A stretch of DNA of 64,000 nt from CAJCJE01 sp035948315 (GTDB taxonomy: Bacteria > Actinomycetota > Actinomycetes > Mycobacteriales > Pseudonocardiaceae), in the NCBI GenBank assembly GCA_035948315.1, contig DASZJG010000010.1:67248-131247 (forward strand), given 5' to 3'. Shown here piece by piece: positions 61,936 to 64,000 of this stretch. The translations under genes were made by a program, and so were the position numbers. Numbering within the stretch: the stretch's first letter is position 1; each line of letters begins with the position of its first letter. The notes below the pieces were generated by a model. The model saw only the letters and a list, made by a program, of their open reading frames with translations, did not search any database and had not been told where the DNA came from.

Positions 61936-62754
61936 TTATCGACGTCCGCGATGCTCCGGCATGTTCAGCCAGACGCGGATCAGGTGCCGGCGCCGCTCCG
62001 GGTCCGGATCGTCGACGTAGGCGGTGCGGTTGTGCATGATCACGTGGTTGTTCAGCAACTGAAGGTCGCCGGGGCGCAGGTCCATGGTGTAGCCGAAACG
62101 CGGGTCGTTGGTGAGTCGGTCGAGCAGGTCGACGAGGTCGGACTGGGCCTTCGTGAACGGCGGGACGTCGGCGCCGTGTTGCGCGGAACGCAGGTAATCC
62201 AGGCCCCAGGCGGCGGAGAGGCGCCCCGTCTCGTCACGGGTGTAGAGCGGGCGCTGCTGGAAGGTGCCGTTGCGGGCGTCGTGCCACCACGGCTGGTAGA
62301 GCAGGTCGACGAGGTCGGGACGGACGCGCACGATCTCGTCGTGCACCGCGACCGTGCTCAGCACCCCGCTGCGGCCACCGGATTTCGCCTGCCGCAGGCA
62401 GAGCAGGCCGACCACGTCGGTCGGGTCGGCGTGGAAGCTGAGTTCTCCGCTGTGCATGTAGCTCTTGCTGGTCGGCGCGTTCGCGTCCACGCCGATGTCG
62501 CGCACGTGCCGGACGAGTTCGCCGCCCGCGCCCTGCGGCACGACGTCGCCGATCCGCCGCGCCACGTCGATCGCGAGGCGTTCGGCCTGCGTGTCGGTCA
62601 GTCCGTCGACCGGAAGGCCGTGCAGCAGCACGACACCGCGTCCGGTGCCGAGTTCGGTGCGGATCGCGTCGAACAACGCGGGATCGTCGCGGAAGGGCCA
62701 GTGCCAGTCGTCGTGTTCGGCGAGATCGGGGGCGAGCCAGGCCGTCGTTCCCAT
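61936..62754 (-). CDS. TauD/TfdA-family Fe(II)/2-oxoglutarate dioxygenase (272 aa)
   Basis: Double-stranded beta-helix enzyme with the iron ligands HxD in ELSFHADPTDVVGLLCL near residue 118 and the distal His in LQLLNNHVIMHNRTAYV near residue 240. The 2-oxoglutarate-binding Arg is in RRHLIRVWLN. The sequence resembles the clavaminate-synthase-like branch. The substrate is unknown. The ATG at 62754 begins MGTTAWLAPDLAEHDDW. Divergent from the GNAT gene, with a 98-base gap. Confidence 0.87.
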   Translation of the reverse strand: MGTTAWLAPDLAEHDDWHWPFRDDPALFDAIRTELGTGRGVVLLHGLPVDGLTDTQAERLAIDVARRIGDVVPQGAGGELVRHVRDIGVDANAPTSKSYMHSGELSFHADPTDVVGLLCLRQAKSGGRSGVLSTVAVHDEIVRVRPDLVDLLYQPWWHDARNGTFQQRPLYTRDETGRLSAAWGLDYLRSAQHGADVPPFTKAQSDLVDLLDRLTNDPRFGYTMDLRPGDLQLLNNHVIMHNRTAYVDDPDPERRRHLIRVWLNMPEHRGRR

Positions 62755-62852
62755 GACCTCATCGTGGCCGTACGTTCGCCCGGTGCGCCACGGATTACGC
62801 CACGGGCCGAAAACGGGATGCCGGTGCCGGTGGCCCTGGCTAGTTTGACCGC

Positions 62853-63635
62853 ATGACCGATGCCGCCGCACTGTTGCGCGCCTACGACGAACAGGCCCGA
62901 CCGGCCGAGACCCACGACCTGCCGGAGGGTCTCTACGCCGAGCCGGACGGGCCGATCGTGCGCGTCGTCGGCGACCATCTGGGCTTCGTCAACGGGCCGG
63001 TCGATCTCGGCGTGTCCGGCGCCGAACTGGACGCGCTGATCAAACGCCAGCAGGACTTCTTCGGCGCGCGCGGCGAGGGTCTGGAGTGGAAGACCCGCGC
63101 GCACGACAAGCCTGCCGAGATCGCCGAGCGGCTGCTCGCGGCCGGGTTCGTTCCGGAGGAACGGGAGACCGTCCTGATCGGCCTGGCCGCCGATGTCGCG
63201 GACGAGCATCCGCCGCTGCCGGCGGGCGTCGAACTGCGCGAGATCACCGAGGAGGCCGGGTTCCGGCAGATCGCGGACATGGAGGCCGAGGTGTGGTCGG
63301 AGGAACGCGCCCACCTGGTGCCGCGACTCGTGCGCGAAGTGGGGGCGGGCCTGCTCACGGTGTACGCGGCGGTCGCGGAGGGCCGGATCGTGTCCGCCGC
63401 CTGGGCCGAGTTCAAGCCGGGCATCGAGTTCGTGGGCATCTGGGGCGGGGCGACGCTGCCGCAGTGGCGCGGGCGCGGCATTTACCGGGCGCTGCTGGCC
63501 CGGCGCGCCTGGCTGGCCGTGCGGCGCGGCTACAAGTACCTGCAGATCGACGCGTCCGAGGACAGTCGGCCGATCGTGCAGCGGCTCGGCTTCACCGCCG
63601 TCACCACGACCACCCCCTACGTGTGGACGCCATGA
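62853..63635 (+). CDS. GNAT-family N-acetyltransferase (260 aa)
   Basis: A C-terminal GNAT fold of normal length is seen as EFVGIWGGATLPQWRGRGIY with RALLARRAWLAVRRGYKYLQ, where QWRGRGIY is the acetyl-CoA pyrophosphate loop. The N-terminal 120 residues look like a decayed second GNAT half. TAGTTT lies at 62840-62845, only seven bases before the ATG, so the transcript could be leaderless. The acetyl acceptor is unknown. It overlaps the next gene by ATGA. Confidence 0.87.
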   Translation: MTDAAALLRAYDEQARPAETHDLPEGLYAEPDGPIVRVVGDHLGFVNGPVDLGVSGAELDALIKRQQDFFGARGEGLEWKTRAHDKPAEIAERLLAAGFVPEERETVLIGLAADVADEHPPLPAGVELREITEEAGFRQIADMEAEVWSEERAHLVPRLVREVGAGLLTVYAAVAEGRIVSAAWAEFKPGIEFVGIWGGATLPQWRGRGIYRALLARRAWLAVRRGYKYLQIDASEDSRPIVQRLGFTAVTTTTPYVWTP

Positions 63636-64000
63636 GCGACGCGGAGTTCGAGCGGCTGGTCGCGGAGGGAGCGGCCGAACCGGTGGAGGGCTGGGACTTC
63701 TCCTGGTTCGACGGTCGCGCGAGCGAGGAACGACCGTCCTGGGGCTACGCGCGGCTGATCGGCGAGCGGATGGCAGGCGTGCGCGCGGGTCTGGACATCG
63801 ACACCGGCGGCGGCGAGGTGCTGGCGAGCATTCCGCGCGCGCCCGAGTTGTTGGTGGCGACCGAGGCGTGGCTGCCGAACGTGCCGGTCGCCGCGGCGAA
63901 CCTGGCGCCGCTGGGCGGCCGGGTGGTCGCCGGGTCCGAGCAGGACGGGTTGCCGTTCGCGGACGGCACGTTCGGCAGCCACGCCTCGGTCGCCACCAAC
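63632..64000 (+). CDS. Class I SAM-dependent methyltransferase, 3'-truncated
   Basis: The first 123 codons are visible before the window ends. DFSWFDGRASEERPSWGYAR and LDIDTGGGEVLASIPRAPEL are the helix and glycine-rich AdoMet loop (here DTGGGE) of methyltransferases, and VAATNLAPLG-type sequence (VAANLAPLG) follows. The ATG overlaps the GNAT stop, so the two genes are translationally coupled. The acceptor cannot be told. Confidence 0.85.
   Translation, partial: MSDAEFERLVAEGAAEPVEGWDFSWFDGRASEERPSWGYARLIGERMAGVRAGLDIDTGGGEVLASIPRAPELLVATEAWLPNVPVAAANLAPLGGRVVAGSEQDGLPFADGTFGSHASVATN

Overview
This is about 64 kb of very GC-rich DNA (roughly 70 percent by eye). It has short intergenic gaps, many GTG starts, ATGA/GTGA stop-start overlaps, several promoters that look leaderless, and a long list of one-component regulators. 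Together with an actinobacterial-type Lgt carrying an acidic tail, an LCP protein, PaaX, DIP1984 and an MT0933-like protein, this points to an actinomycete chromosome, most likely of the Pseudonocardiaceae type. The genus cannot be fixed from the sequence. I see no rRNA or tRNA genes, insertion sequences, CRISPR arrays, prophage genes or replication origin. It reads as an accessory-rich chromosomal arm dominated by catabolism, transport and regulation.

Layout. 0-7.5 kb: end of a DHA2-type efflux pump, two small proteins, a TetR-controlled secreted lipase, a DeoR/MFS/YnfA operon and a flavin monooxygenase. 7.8-12.6 kb: a MarR operon with a fused heterodimer-type ABC exporter and DIP1984. 12.7-19.6 kb: PaaX, PucR, two tandem near-duplicate HSL-type hydrolases, lgt, a SET-domain protein and a repeat (propeller-like) protein. 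19.6-29.3 kb: a divergent uptake and catabolism locus with a family-5 binding-protein ABC transporter and ROK kinase on one side, and a ROK repressor, M81 metallopeptidase and CutC on the other. The two sides share a sequence element in both leaders.

29.4-42.5 kb: a lipid or terpenoid/steroid-type acyl-CoA degradation regulon. It holds enoyl-CoA hydratase, thiolase, two CoA ligases, a pair of acyl-CoA dehydrogenases, a P450, a TesB thioesterase, an alcohol dehydrogenase and two related TetR repressors. Its promoters carry variants of one palindrome (TTAGCGATCGCTAA) placed on or beside the core promoter. 42.5-51.6 kb: EamA, AraC, LacI, GntR, WYL, TetR and MerR regulators with hydrolases, and a decayed SDR gene. 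51.6-55.4 kb: metH, preceded by an S-adenosylhomocysteine riboswitch whose pseudoknot competes with an RBS-hiding hairpin. 55.4-64 kb: YccF, a formamidase, a secreted GH18 chitinase with a perfect 27-bp palindrome at its predicted transcription start, an ArsR/SRPBCC pair, an LCP ligase, two divergent TetR genes with two different operators, an MT0933-like protein, a TauD-type oxygenase, a GNAT protein and the start of a methyltransferase.

The strongest systems-level signals are the common-palindrome acyl-CoA regulon, the ROK/M81/CutC/ABC locus, the metH riboswitch and the GH18 palindrome. All functions are read from motifs and context. No database search was run.
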